Shown: in pieces, positions 5,849 to 11,466 of the stretch
Numbering within the stretch: the first letter of the stretch is position 1
Layout of the letters: each line of letters begins with the position of its first letter
DNA from: Paracoccaceae bacterium
GTDB taxonomy: Bacteria > Pseudomonadota > Alphaproteobacteria > Rhodobacterales > Rhodobacteraceae
Assembly (NCBI GenBank): GCA_003551745.1
Contig: PUNI01000343.1
Coordinates: forward strand, 1 to 11,466
Direction of reading: 5' to 3'
Length of the DNA: 11,466 bases
The notes under the pieces: model-generated
What the model was told of the DNA's origin: nothing
The model's database searches: none
The model's input: the letters and a program-made list of their open reading frames with translations, nothing else
Made by a program: the position numbers and the translations under genes

Positions 5849-7531
5849 ATGTGCGCCAAGGCCACCATGGAGGAGTTCGAGGCCCTCCTGAACGAAAGCC
5901 TCGAAATCGACACGCCAGCCGAAGGCAGCGTGGTCAAGGGCCGCGTCATCGCCATCGAGGCGGGACAGGCCATCGTCGACGTCGGCTACAAGATGGAAGG
6001 CCGCGTCGATCTGAAGGAATTCGCAAACCCGGGCGAGGCGCCGAACGTCAGCGTGGGCGACGAGGTCGAGGTCTATCTCGACCGGGTCGAGAACGCCCGC
6101 GGCGAGGCCGTGGTCAGCCGCGACAAGGCCCGGCGCGAAGCCGCCTGGGACAGGCTGGAGAAGGCCTATGCCGACGAGAACCGCGTCGAGGGCGCGATCT
6201 TCGGCCGCGTCAAGGGCGGCTTCACCGTCGATCTGGGCGGTGCCGTGGCGTTCCTGCCCGGCTCCCAGGTCGACGTGCGCCCAGTGCGCGACGCCGGCCC
6301 GCTGATGGGCCTCAAGCAGCCCTTCCAGATCCTCAAGATGGACCGCCGCCGCGGCAACATCGTCGTGAGCCGCCGTGCGATCCTCGAGGAATCGCGCGCC
6401 GAGCAGCGCGCCGAGGTGATCGCCAAGCTCAACGAGGGCGACGTCGTCGACGGCGTGGTCAAGAACATCACCGAATACGGCGCCTTCGTCGATCTTGGCG
6501 GTGTGGACGGGCTTCTGCACGTCACCGACATGGCCTGGCGCCGCGTCAACCACCCCTCCGAGATCGTCAACATCGGCGAGACGCTGAAGGTGCAGGTGAT
6601 CAAGGTCAACAAGGAGACCCACCGCATCAGCCTCGGCATCAAGCAGCTTCAGGCCGACCCGTGGGATTCGGTGGCGCTGACCTTCCCGATCGGCTCGGTG
6701 CACAAGGGCCGGGTGACCAACATCACCGACTACGGCGCCTTCGTGGAGCTCGAGCCCGGGGTCGAGGGCCTCGTCCATGTCTCCGAAATGAGCTGGACGA
6801 AGAAGAACGTGCACCCCGGCAAGATCGTCTCGACCAGCCAGGAGGTCGAGGTGATGGTGCTGGAGATCGACCAGGCCAAGCGCCGGGTCAGCCTCGGGCT
6901 GAAGCAGACCATGCGCAACCCCTGGGAGCTCTTCGCCGAGACCCATCCCGTCGGCACCGAGATCGAGGGCGAGGTCAAGAACATCACCGAGTTCGGCCTC
7001 TTCGTGGGCCTCGAGGGCGACATCGACGGCATGGTGCATCTCTCCGACCTCAGCTGGGACCAGCGCGGCGAGGAGGCGATCCAGAACTACCGCAAAGGCG
7101 ACATGGTCAAGGCGGTGGTCACCGAGGTCGACACCGAGCGCGAGCGCATCTCGCTGTCGGTGAAGGCCCTTGGCAACGACAGCTTCAGCGAGGCCACCGA
7201 CGGGGTCAAGCGCGGCTCGATCGTGACCTGCCAGGTCACCGCAATCGAGGACGGCGGCATCGAGGTGGAATACAACGGCGCCAAGTCGTTCATCCGCCGT
7301 TCCGACCTCAGCCGCGACCGCGCCGAGCAGCGCCCCGAGCGCTTCCAGGTCGGCGACAAGGTGGACGCCCGCGTCACCAGCGTCGATCCGAAGACGCGCC
7401 GGCTGGGCCTGTCGATCAAGGCCCGCGAGATCGCGGAGGAGAAGGAGGCCGTGGAGCAGTTCGGCTCGTCGGACTCCGGCGCCTCGCTGGGCGACATTCT
7501 CGGCGCCGCGCTCAAGAAATCGGGCAACTGA
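5849..7531 (+). CDS. rpsA: 30S ribosomal protein S1
   Basis: S1 binds mRNA on the small ribosomal subunit and helps load it. The ATG at 5849 gives 560 residues, normal for alphaproteobacteria. Six S1 (OB-fold) repeats can be seen, at roughly residues 26-92, 112-177, 196-265, 282-352, 369-438 and 456-525. Repeats 3 to 5 carry the clear signature (VVKNITEYGAFVDLGGVDGLLHVTDM; VTNITDYGAFVEL; VKNITEFGLFVGL). The C-terminal tail SSDSGASLGDILGAALKK is typical of the group. AAAGGA lies 12 nt before the chosen start; a second ATG at 5867 (MEEFEALL) is a possible alternative, but MCAKATMEEF matches related S1 proteins better. It has its own promoter and a strong terminator, so it forms a monocistronic unit or the end of one beginning at cmk. 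Confidence 0.98.
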   Translation: MCAKATMEEFEALLNESLEIDTPAEGSVVKGRVIAIEAGQAIVDVGYKMEGRVDLKEFANPGEAPNVSVGDEVEVYLDRVENARGEAVVSRDKARREAAWDRLEKAYADENRVEGAIFGRVKGGFTVDLGGAVAFLPGSQVDVRPVRDAGPLMGLKQPFQILKMDRRRGNIVVSRRAILEESRAEQRAEVIAKLNEGDVVDGVVKNITEYGAFVDLGGVDGLLHVTDMAWRRVNHPSEIVNIGETLKVQVIKVNKETHRISLGIKQLQADPWDSVALTFPIGSVHKGRVTNITDYGAFVELEPGVEGLVHVSEMSWTKKNVHPGKIVSTSQEVEVMVLEIDQAKRRVSLGLKQTMRNPWELFAETHPVGTEIEGEVKNITEFGLFVGLEGDIDGMVHLSDLSWDQRGEEAIQNYRKGDMVKAVVTEVDTERERISLSVKALGNDSFSEATDGVKRGSIVTCQVTAIEDGGIEVEYNGAKSFIRRSDLSRDRAEQRPERFQVGDKVDARVTSVDPKTRRLGLSIKAREIAEEKEAVEQFGSSDSGASLGDILGAALKKSGN

Positions 7532-7568
7532 TCCGCGTCGCATCGACGCGCGCCGCATCGACATGAAA

Positions 7569-7591
7569 CGGCCCCGCCTCCGGCGGGGCCG
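7569..7591 (+). terminator. rpsA terminator
   Basis: CGGCCCCGCC (7569-7578) and GGCGGGGCCG (7582-7591) form a perfect 10-bp GC stem with a 3-nt loop, 38 nt after the rpsA stop. The sequence after it (CTTGCGTT) is only mildly T-rich, but stem strength and position support an intrinsic terminator. A weaker bulged hairpin follows at 7602-7639. Confidence 0.82.
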
Positions 7592-7688
7592 CTTGCGTTC
7601 CGGGCCACGGAGCGGGCAGGCGCCTGTCGGGCCGTGCCCATTCGCCGCGCAGCGCACCGAAACGCTTTCGCCGCCACGGTTTTCCTGT

Positions 7689-7716
7689 TTGTGAACGCGG
7701 ATTTTCCAACTATAGT
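7689..7716 (+). promoter_or_regulatory. ihfB promoter
   Basis: TTGTGA (7689-7694) and TATAGT (7711-7716) are separated by 16 bp, in the most AT-rich stretch between rpsA and ihfB. Transcription would start near 7723, leaving a leader of about 50 nt. It lies beyond the rpsA terminator, so ihfB and the following genes can be expressed independently. Confidence 0.72.
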
Positions 7717-7772
7717 CGGGCGCGGGTGACAAGGCGCCGCGGACAGGGGCCGGCCCGCAGGGGGGCACATAG

Positions 7773-8060
7773 ATGATCCGGTCTGAGCTGATTCAGAAGA
7801 TCGCCGAGGAAAACAGCCATCTCTACCAGCGTGACGTCGAGCGAATCGTCAACACGGTGTTCGAGGAGATCATCGAGGCGATGGCGCGCGGCGACAGGGT
7901 GGAGCTGCGCGGATTCGGAGCCTTCTCGGTGAAGAAGCGCGACGCCCGCATCGGCCGCAATCCGCGCACGGGCGAGTCGGTGGATGTCGAGGCGAAGTCG
8001 GTGCCCTTCTTCAAGACCGGGAAGCTTCTGCGCGACCGGCTCAACGGCAAGGAGGAGTGA
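7773..8060 (+). CDS. ihfB: integration host factor beta subunit
   Basis: The 95-residue protein has the HU/IHF fold throughout: helix pair [18 protein letters not shown] and [15 protein letters not shown], the turn [15 protein letters not shown] (42-56), and the DNA-intercalating loop GRNPRTGE with Pro64. The start MIRSELI and KLLRDRLNG end are characteristic of the beta rather than the alpha subunit. With IHF alpha, encoded elsewhere, it sharply bends DNA in the nucleoid and assists recombination, replication and sigma-54 promoters. A G-rich ribosome site (AGGGGGG) lies about 8 nt before the ATG. Its place downstream of rpsA is the conserved proteobacterial arrangement. The gene for the LapA-like protein begins 5 nt after its stop. 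Confidence 0.97.
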   Translation: MIRSELIQKIAEENSHLYQRDVERIVNTVFEEIIEAMARGDRVELRGFGAFSVKKRDARIGRNPRTGESVDVEAKSVPFFKTGKLLRDRLNGKEE

Positions 8061-8065
8061 GGCGG

Positions 8066-8446
8066 ATGACCATCCTGCGCTTCATCAAGTATCTGGTGTT
8101 GTTCCTGATAGCCCTGAAGCTGCTGACGCTGGCGCTGGCCAATCGCGACACCGTGACGCTGACGCTGCTGCCGGAGGACATGGCGGCGCTGGTCGGCTTC
8201 AACCATGCCGTGGAGATGCCGCTCTATCTGGTGATCCTGATCGGCGTGGGGGTAGGCCTGCTGGTCGGCTTCATCTGGGAGTGGATCCGCGAGTATCGCC
8301 ACCGCGCCGAAGCTTCCCGCGCGCGGGCCGAGGCCAAGCGCCTGCAGGCCGAGCTTGGCCGCAAGGCCGACAGCCAGCGGGGCGAGGGCGCCGACGTGCT
8401 CGCGCTGCTCGACGAGGGCAAGGGCGGAGCCCAGCCGGCCAGATGA
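8066..8446 (+). CDS. LapA/DUF1049 family inner-membrane protein
   Basis: The ATG at 8066 gives 126 residues; an alternative GTG at 8057 overlaps the ihfB stop codon and is only 2 nt from the AGGAGG motif, too close, whereas the ATG has about 10 nt spacing. Two membrane segments are visible, about residues 5-25 ([18 protein letters not shown]) and 52-72 ([20 protein letters not shown]). The loop between carries the family pattern [12 protein letters not shown] charged, probably coiled-coil tail follows ([20 protein letters not shown]). In Escherichia coli, LapA works with LapB in controlling lipopolysaccharide synthesis; whether that holds in this organism is not known, and no lapB gene is present here. 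The position after ihfB is often seen in alphaproteobacteria. The gene is likely co-transcribed with ihfB and trpF. Confidence 0.88.
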   Translation: MTILRFIKYLVLFLIALKLLTLALANRDTVTLTLLPEDMAALVGFNHAVEMPLYLVILIGVGVGLLVGFIWEWIREYRHRAEASRARAEAKRLQAELGRKADSQRGEGADVLALLDEGKGGAQPAR

Positions 8447-8456
8447 GCACCACGCG

Positions 8457-9113
8457 ATGACCGGGCCTGCGGTTCGGGTCAAGATCTGCGGGCTGCGGCG
8501 GGCCTCCGAGGTGGCCGCCGCGGCTGCGGCGGGCGCGGCCTATATCGGGTTCAATTTCTACCCGCCCTCGCCGCGCAGCCTGACGCCGGCCGCGGCGCGC
8601 GCCGCCGCGCTCGCCACGCCGGCGGGGGTGGCGAAGGTGGGTCTGACCGTCGACGCCGGTGACGACGCCCTGGCCGCCCTGCTGGCCGAGGTGCCGCTTG
8701 ACATGCTGCAGCTGCACGGTAGCGAAGACCCGGGCCGCGTGGCCGAGGTGCGCGCGCGCTTCGGGCTGCCGGTGATGAAGGCCGTGGGCGTGGCGAGCGC
8801 CATCGACCTGCCGGCACTCGACGCCTTCGCGCGGGTGGCCGACCAGATCCTGGTCGATGCCAAGCCGCCCGCGGGCGCAGCGCTGCCGGGCGGCAACGGG
8901 CTCGCCTTCGACTGGACGCTGATCGCGGGTCGGCGCTGGCCGGTTCCCTGGATGCTTGCCGGTGGGCTCAGGCCGGACAACGTCGCCGCAGCGGTGGAGC
9001 TGACCGGGGCGCGGCAAGTCGACGTCTCGTCGGGGGTCGAAAGCGCACCCGGCGTCAAGGACGCCGACCGGATCCGCGCCTTCCTCGCCGCGCTGCGGGC
9101 GCCGGTCGCCTGA
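8457..9113 (+). CDS. trpF: phosphoribosylanthranilate isomerase
   Basis: TrpF converts N-(5'-phosphoribosyl)anthranilate to the carboxyphenylamino-deoxyribulose phosphate, the third step of tryptophan synthesis, in the cytoplasm. The 218-residue length is typical of the monofunctional enzyme. Catalytic and binding features are present: KICGL with Cys11, [14 protein letters not shown] (28-40), LQLHGSED (84-91), the ILVDAK strand with general acid Asp134, GGNGLAFDW (145-153), [10 protein letters not shown] (167-176) and DVSSGVES (189-196). The ATG at 8457 lies 10 nt after the LapA-like stop and has no obvious ribosome site, which suggests translational coupling to the upstream gene. It is not fused to trpC. 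Confidence 0.96.
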   Translation: MTGPAVRVKICGLRRASEVAAAAAAGAAYIGFNFYPPSPRSLTPAAARAAALATPAGVAKVGLTVDAGDDALAALLAEVPLDMLQLHGSEDPGRVAEVRARFGLPVMKAVGVASAIDLPALDAFARVADQILVDAKPPAGAALPGGNGLAFDWTLIAGRRWPVPWMLAGGLRPDNVAAAVELTGARQVDVSSGVESAPGVKDADRIRAFLAALRAPVA

Positions 9114-9202
9114 GCCCCTTCGGCCCGGCCTGCACCTTCGCAACGCCAGAAGCGCGTCGCCGGCGACTCCATGCCATGCTGGCACGTCACGTCGGCGCCT
9201 GT

Positions 9203-9269
9203 CCGGGACGAGCAGAAGGGGAAAACGCCCGGCGCGTCCGATCCGGACGTCCCGGCCCTGACAAGGCCG
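9203..9269 (+). promoter_or_regulatory. overlapping inverted repeats in the trpF-trpB gap
   Basis: CCGGGACG (9203-9210) is complementary to CGTCCCGG (9248-9255). CGTCCG (9235-9240) pairs with CGGACG (9244-9249), and CGGCC (9253-9257) with GGCCG (9265-9269). The first pairing overlaps arms of the other two, so the set could switch between folds. In GC-rich DNA such coincidences are common, and no leader peptide rich in Trp codons is seen. Confidence 0.3.
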
Positions 9270-9616
9270 CAATGGCCATCCCGGAGAGCCAGAGTAGCCA
9301 CCGATAGCGCGGGCCCAGCAGATGAGTGGCAAATCACACGCGCATCCTCAGCCCGGCACGGATCGGCAGACAGGCGGGCGACGCCACCCACAATGCCGGC
9401 ACGTCAAGAACGAGATCCCGAACCGTGCCGCCTGGGACCCCGGTCAGCCCGGCGAAGGCTGTGAACCCCACCACATCGAACTACTTCCGCGACAGCGCCC
9501 CGGTGGCGACGAAGAGGGCCGCGCCGAGGAAATCGCGGACCGCAACGGTCGGCCTCCTGCTCTACAAGCCGCTTGCGCAGACCGCGCCTGGCCGCCTTCG
9601 CCGCAGGCCGGCGCGC

Positions 9617-9645
9617 TTGAAGCAGTCCGGCCCGGCCGCTACACC
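9617..9645 (+). promoter_or_regulatory. candidate trpB promoter
   Basis: TTGAAG (9617-9622) and TACACC (9640-9645) are 17 bp apart. Transcription would begin near 9652, about 20 nt before the trpB ATG and just before its ribosome site. The -10 match is modest; position and spacing are the main support. Confidence 0.4.
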
Positions 9646-9671
9646 CGTTGCAGCCGCAAGAGGAGGCCGCG

Positions 9672-10892
9672 ATGCCCGAAGACCTGCCGAACTCCTACCG
9701 CACCGGGCCGGACGAGAACGGCCGCTTCGGCATCTTCGGCGGGCGTTTCGTCTCGGAAACGCTGATGCCGCTGATCCTCGAGCTCGAGCAGGAATACGAG
9801 CGCGCCAAGACCGACGACAGCTTCTGGGCCGAGATGGACCATCTCTGGACCCACTATGTCGGCCGCCCCAGCCCGCTCTATTTCGCCGAACGCCTCACCG
9901 ACCACCTCGGCGGCGCGCGGGTCTACATGAAGCGCGACGAGCTGAACCACACCGGCGCGCACAAGATCAACAACGTGCTGGGCCAGATCATCCTCGCCCG
10001 CCGCATGGGAAAGACGCGCATCATTGCCGAGACCGGTGCCGGCCAGCATGGTGTCGCCACCGCCACGGTCTGCGCCAAGTTCGGGCTGAAATGCGTGGTC
10101 TACATGGGCACCCATGACGTCGAGCGGCAGAAGCCCAACGTCTTTCGCATGAAGCTTCTGGGCGCCGAGGTGATCCCCGTCACCTCCGGCCGCGGCACGC
10201 TGAAGGACGCCATGAACGACGCCCTGCGCGACTGGGTGACGAATGTGCGCGACACCTTCTACTGCATCGGCACGGTGGCTGGCCCGCATCCCTATCCGGC
10301 GATGGTCCGCGACTTCCAGTCGATCATCGGCAAGGAGGTGCGGGCCCAGATCCAGGAGGCCGAGGGCCGGCTGCCCGACACGCTGGTCGCCGCCATCGGC
10401 GGCGGCTCGAACGCGATGGGCCTCTTCCACCCCTTCCTCGACGATCCCGATGTGGCAATCATCGGCGTGGAGGCGGGCGGCAAGGGCGTCGACGACCGCA
10501 TGGAGCATTGCGCCTCGCTCACCGGCGGCCGGCCCGGCGTGCTGCACGGCAACCGGACCTATCTGCTGCAGGACGGTGACGGGCAGATCCTCGAAGGCTT
10601 CTCGATCTCGGCCGGGCTCGACTATCCCGGCATCGGGCCCGAGCACGCCTGGCTCCACGAGACCGGCCGTGCGCAGTACGTGGCGATCACCGATGCCGAG
10701 GCGCTGGAGGCCTTCCAGCTCTGCTGTGCGCTGGAGGGCATCATTCCGGCGCTGGAGCCCAGCCACGCGCTGGCGCATGTTCTGAAGATCGCGCCCACCC
10801 TGCCCCGCGACCACCTGATCGTGATGAACATGTGCGGCCGCGGCGACAAGGACATCTTCACGGTCGCCAAGGCCCTCGGCGCCGAGATGTAG
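9672..10892 (+). CDS. trpB: tryptophan synthase beta subunit
   Basis: TrpB uses pyridoxal phosphate to join indole and serine into tryptophan, as a complex with TrpA in the cytoplasm. The ATG at 9672 has an excellent ribosome site (AGGAGG, 9661-9666, 5 nt spacing) and gives 406 residues, the normal length for the TrpB1 type. The PLP-lysine is Lys98 in [10 protein letters not shown]; the catalytic Glu is Glu120 in [11 protein letters not shown]; the phosphate-binding loop is GGGSNAMG (243-250); Asp317 lies in [16 protein letters not shown]. In the last cofactor motif (NMCGRGDKD, 386-394) cysteine replaces the serine known from Salmonella, a substitution I believe is common in related bacteria. 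trpF lies upstream across a 558 bp gap. No trpA follows in the window, although trpBA is often adjacent. Confidence 0.98.
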   Translation: MPEDLPNSYRTGPDENGRFGIFGGRFVSETLMPLILELEQEYERAKTDDSFWAEMDHLWTHYVGRPSPLYFAERLTDHLGGARVYMKRDELNHTGAHKINNVLGQIILARRMGKTRIIAETGAGQHGVATATVCAKFGLKCVVYMGTHDVERQKPNVFRMKLLGAEVIPVTSGRGTLKDAMNDALRDWVTNVRDTFYCIGTVAGPHPYPAMVRDFQSIIGKEVRAQIQEAEGRLPDTLVAAIGGGSNAMGLFHPFLDDPDVAIIGVEAGGKGVDDRMEHCASLTGGRPGVLHGNRTYLLQDGDGQILEGFSISAGLDYPGIGPEHAWLHETGRAQYVAITDAEALEAFQLCCALEGIIPALEPSHALAHVLKIAPTLPRDHLIVMNMCGRGDKDIFTVAKALGAEM

Positions 10893-10929
10893 CCCCAGGC
10901 AGACCGGTAGAATGCCGCGTATCCCTGCG

Positions 10930-10959
10930 TTGACAGCTGCCACCCCGCGGGCGGATACC
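10930..10959 (+). promoter_or_regulatory. candidate promoter for the gene at 11005
   Basis: A perfect consensus TTGACA (10930-10935) is followed after 18 bp by GATACC (10954-10959). Transcription would start near 10966, about 40 nt before the ATG at 11005. The -10 overlaps a small hairpin, GCGGA (10951-10955) with TCCGC (10960-10964). The -35 match makes an independent start after trpB likely. Confidence 0.5.
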
Positions 10960-11004
10960 TCCGCATGAGGCCAATGGCAGGCTGGCGGCAATCGGGAGGC
11001 GGGG

Positions 11005-11352
11005 ATGCGCAGACGGGGTGACGCGTTACGGTGGGCGGTCGGCGTGCTCGCGCTGGCGGCTGGGCCCGGCGCCGCGGCGGGGCTCGATGGCGTCTATGAT
11101 CTCGACTGCGCGGCGGCGGTCTCGGATGCCCGCGTCAGCATCGCGGGCAACCGGATCGAATTCTGGGAAACCGCCTGCAGCCTCGAAAACCCGGTCAACG
11201 TCCGCGACCTCGGCGGCGCCGTCCTGTTCGACATGCGCTGCACCGGCGAGGGCGAGACCTGGACGGACCGCGTGCTCCTGATGCCGGGTTTCGAGGGCGG
11301 GCTGGTGCGCGTGGCCACCGGATTCGCGGTCACGTATCAGCGCTGTCAGTAG
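11005..11352 (+). CDS. small exported protein with four cysteines, unknown function
   Basis: I do not recognise a named family. The ATG at 11005 has a GGGAGG ribosome site about 7 nt upstream and gives 115 residues. A basic N-terminus (MRRRGDALRW) precedes a hydrophobic stretch (AVGVLALAAGPGAAAG) consistent with a signal peptide cleaved near residue 25, so a periplasmic product of about 90 residues is expected. Four cysteines remain in the mature part (Cys35, Cys58, Cys79, Cys114), which could form two disulphides. The central segment (RIEFWETACSLENPVNVRDL, then VLFDMRCTGEGETWTDRVLLM) reads like alternating strands of a small beta-rich domain. Comparable small secreted proteins of unknown role seem to occur in Rhodobacterales, but this is a recollection, not a search. 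It follows trpB by 112 bp and appears to have its own promoter. Confidence 0.82.
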   Translation: MRRRGDALRWAVGVLALAAGPGAAAGLDGVYDLDCAAAVSDARVSIAGNRIEFWETACSLENPVNVRDLGGAVLFDMRCTGEGETWTDRVLLMPGFEGGLVRVATGFAVTYQRCQ

Positions 11353-11377
11353 CCCGCGCGCTCCCGAAATCTTGTCC

Positions 11378-11409
11378 GTGGCGGCGCAGGCCCGGCGGGG
11401 GCTTGCCAC
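11378..11409 (+). terminator. possible bulged hairpin after the last gene
   Basis: GTGGC (11378-11382) pairs with GCCAC (11405-11409), and AGGCCC (11388-11393) pairs with GGGCTT (11399-11404) including one G-T pair, around a GGCGG loop. A 5-nt bulge (GGCGC) interrupts the 5' side. It lies 26 nt after the stop at 11352 and could end that transcript, although no T-run follows. The rest of the sequence to the window end shows no gene. Confidence 0.35.
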
Positions 11410-11466
11410 CTCGGTCGCGCAGCAGCAGCGGGTTCCCACTTGCCGGGCGCCCACCCCGGCGGGCCG

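Larger units (their letters stand above)
9114..9671. other. 558 bp trpF-trpB gap without a convincing gene
   Basis: No open frame here has family character, a good ribosome site and a plausible end. The frames open on the plus strand (for example from 9171, 9322 and 9326) are rich in Arg, Pro and Ala, and the last two run into trpB out of frame. The stretch instead holds several short inverted repeats: TGCCA/TGGCA around 9172-9184, a perfect palindrome GTCGCCGGCGAC at 9156-9167, and the overlapping set at 9203-9277 described in the findings. A candidate trpB promoter lies near its end. A small RNA, a leader or decayed coding sequence are all possible. Confidence 0.6.

Noticed and set aside
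7539..7562. Direct repeat CGCATCGAC after rpsA, considered as a target-site duplication
   Set aside because: Only 9 bp, separated by 6 bp, with no element between the copies.
5693..7768. A 691-codon minus-strand open frame opposite rpsA
   Set aside because: It mirrors the strongly conserved rpsA frame; the translation is Asp/Leu/His/Val-rich with no recognisable domain. It is a codon-bias shadow.
7640..7772. IHF binding site for autoregulation at the ihfB promoter
   Set aside because: No match to the WATCAA-N4-TTR consensus was found on either strand in the AT-rich part.
9171..9464. A 97-codon plus-strand open frame in the trpF-trpB gap, considered as a Trp leader peptide
   Set aside because: Only scattered Trp codons, none adjacent; no clear ribosome site; composition like non-coding GC-rich sequence.
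9326..10117. A 263-codon open frame starting in the gap and running into trpB
   Set aside because: It overlaps trpB out of frame for over 400 bp and loses any sensible character there.
1..11466. Mobile elements, CRISPR arrays, tRNA/rRNA genes, toxin-antitoxin or defence genes
   Set aside because: No transposase, integrase, terminal inverted repeat pairs, spaced repeat arrays, cloverleaf-like sequence or relevant protein motifs were seen.

Overview
The window is a very GC-rich piece of a bacterial chromosome. Nearly every gene belongs to the conserved core of an alphaproteobacterium, most likely Rhodobacterales (Paracoccaceae/Roseobacteraceae). Reasons: the residue-level pattern of ribosomal protein S1 (MCAKATMEEFEALL start, six S1 repeats), the ureD-ureA-ureJ gene order, a class II (CP4-like) EPSP synthase, the block aroA-(small gene)-cmk-rpsA-ihfB-lapA-trpF-trpB, and TrpB with NMCGRGDKD. 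The taxonomic call is inference from protein character and gene order, not from a database search.

Layout. Positions 1-1609 (minus strand) hold the promoter-proximal part of a urease operon: ureD, ureA, then a HupE/UreJ-type membrane protein cut by the left window edge; ureB/ureC would be expected outside the window. A roughly 200 bp divergent region (1610-1811) contains a perfect 10-bp palindrome in an AT-rich patch. It separates ureD from a plus-strand metal-dependent amidohydrolase of unassigned substrate (1812-2912).

From 2994 on, everything is plus strand: aroA (shikimate pathway), a small exported acidic protein not recognised by family, cmk (CMP kinase), rpsA (ribosomal protein S1, own promoter and about 140 nt leader, strong terminator), ihfB (IHF beta subunit, own promoter), a LapA/DUF1049 inner-membrane protein, trpF, a 558 bp gap with no convincing gene, trpB, and a second small exported protein with four cysteines (11005-11352). 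The last 114 bp hold a possible hairpin and no gene.

How it fits together: the plus-strand block joins aromatic amino acid synthesis (aroA, trpF, trpB) to nucleotide and translation functions (cmk, rpsA) and nucleoid architecture (ihfB). The aroA-cmk-rpsA-ihfB core order is also known from Escherichia coli. The urease genes and divergent amidohydrolase point to nitrogen scavenging, but a joint function is only inferred from position.

I do not see a mobile element, CRISPR array, tRNA/rRNA, phage gene or defence system. The less ordinary signals are non-coding: a start-codon-abutting hairpin before aroA, a long bulged hairpin before the small exported protein gene, the structured trpF-trpB gap, and the palindrome in the urease/amidohydrolase divergent region. 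Two small secreted proteins of unknown function are the protein-level unknowns. I find no clear evidence of an undescribed multi-gene system.
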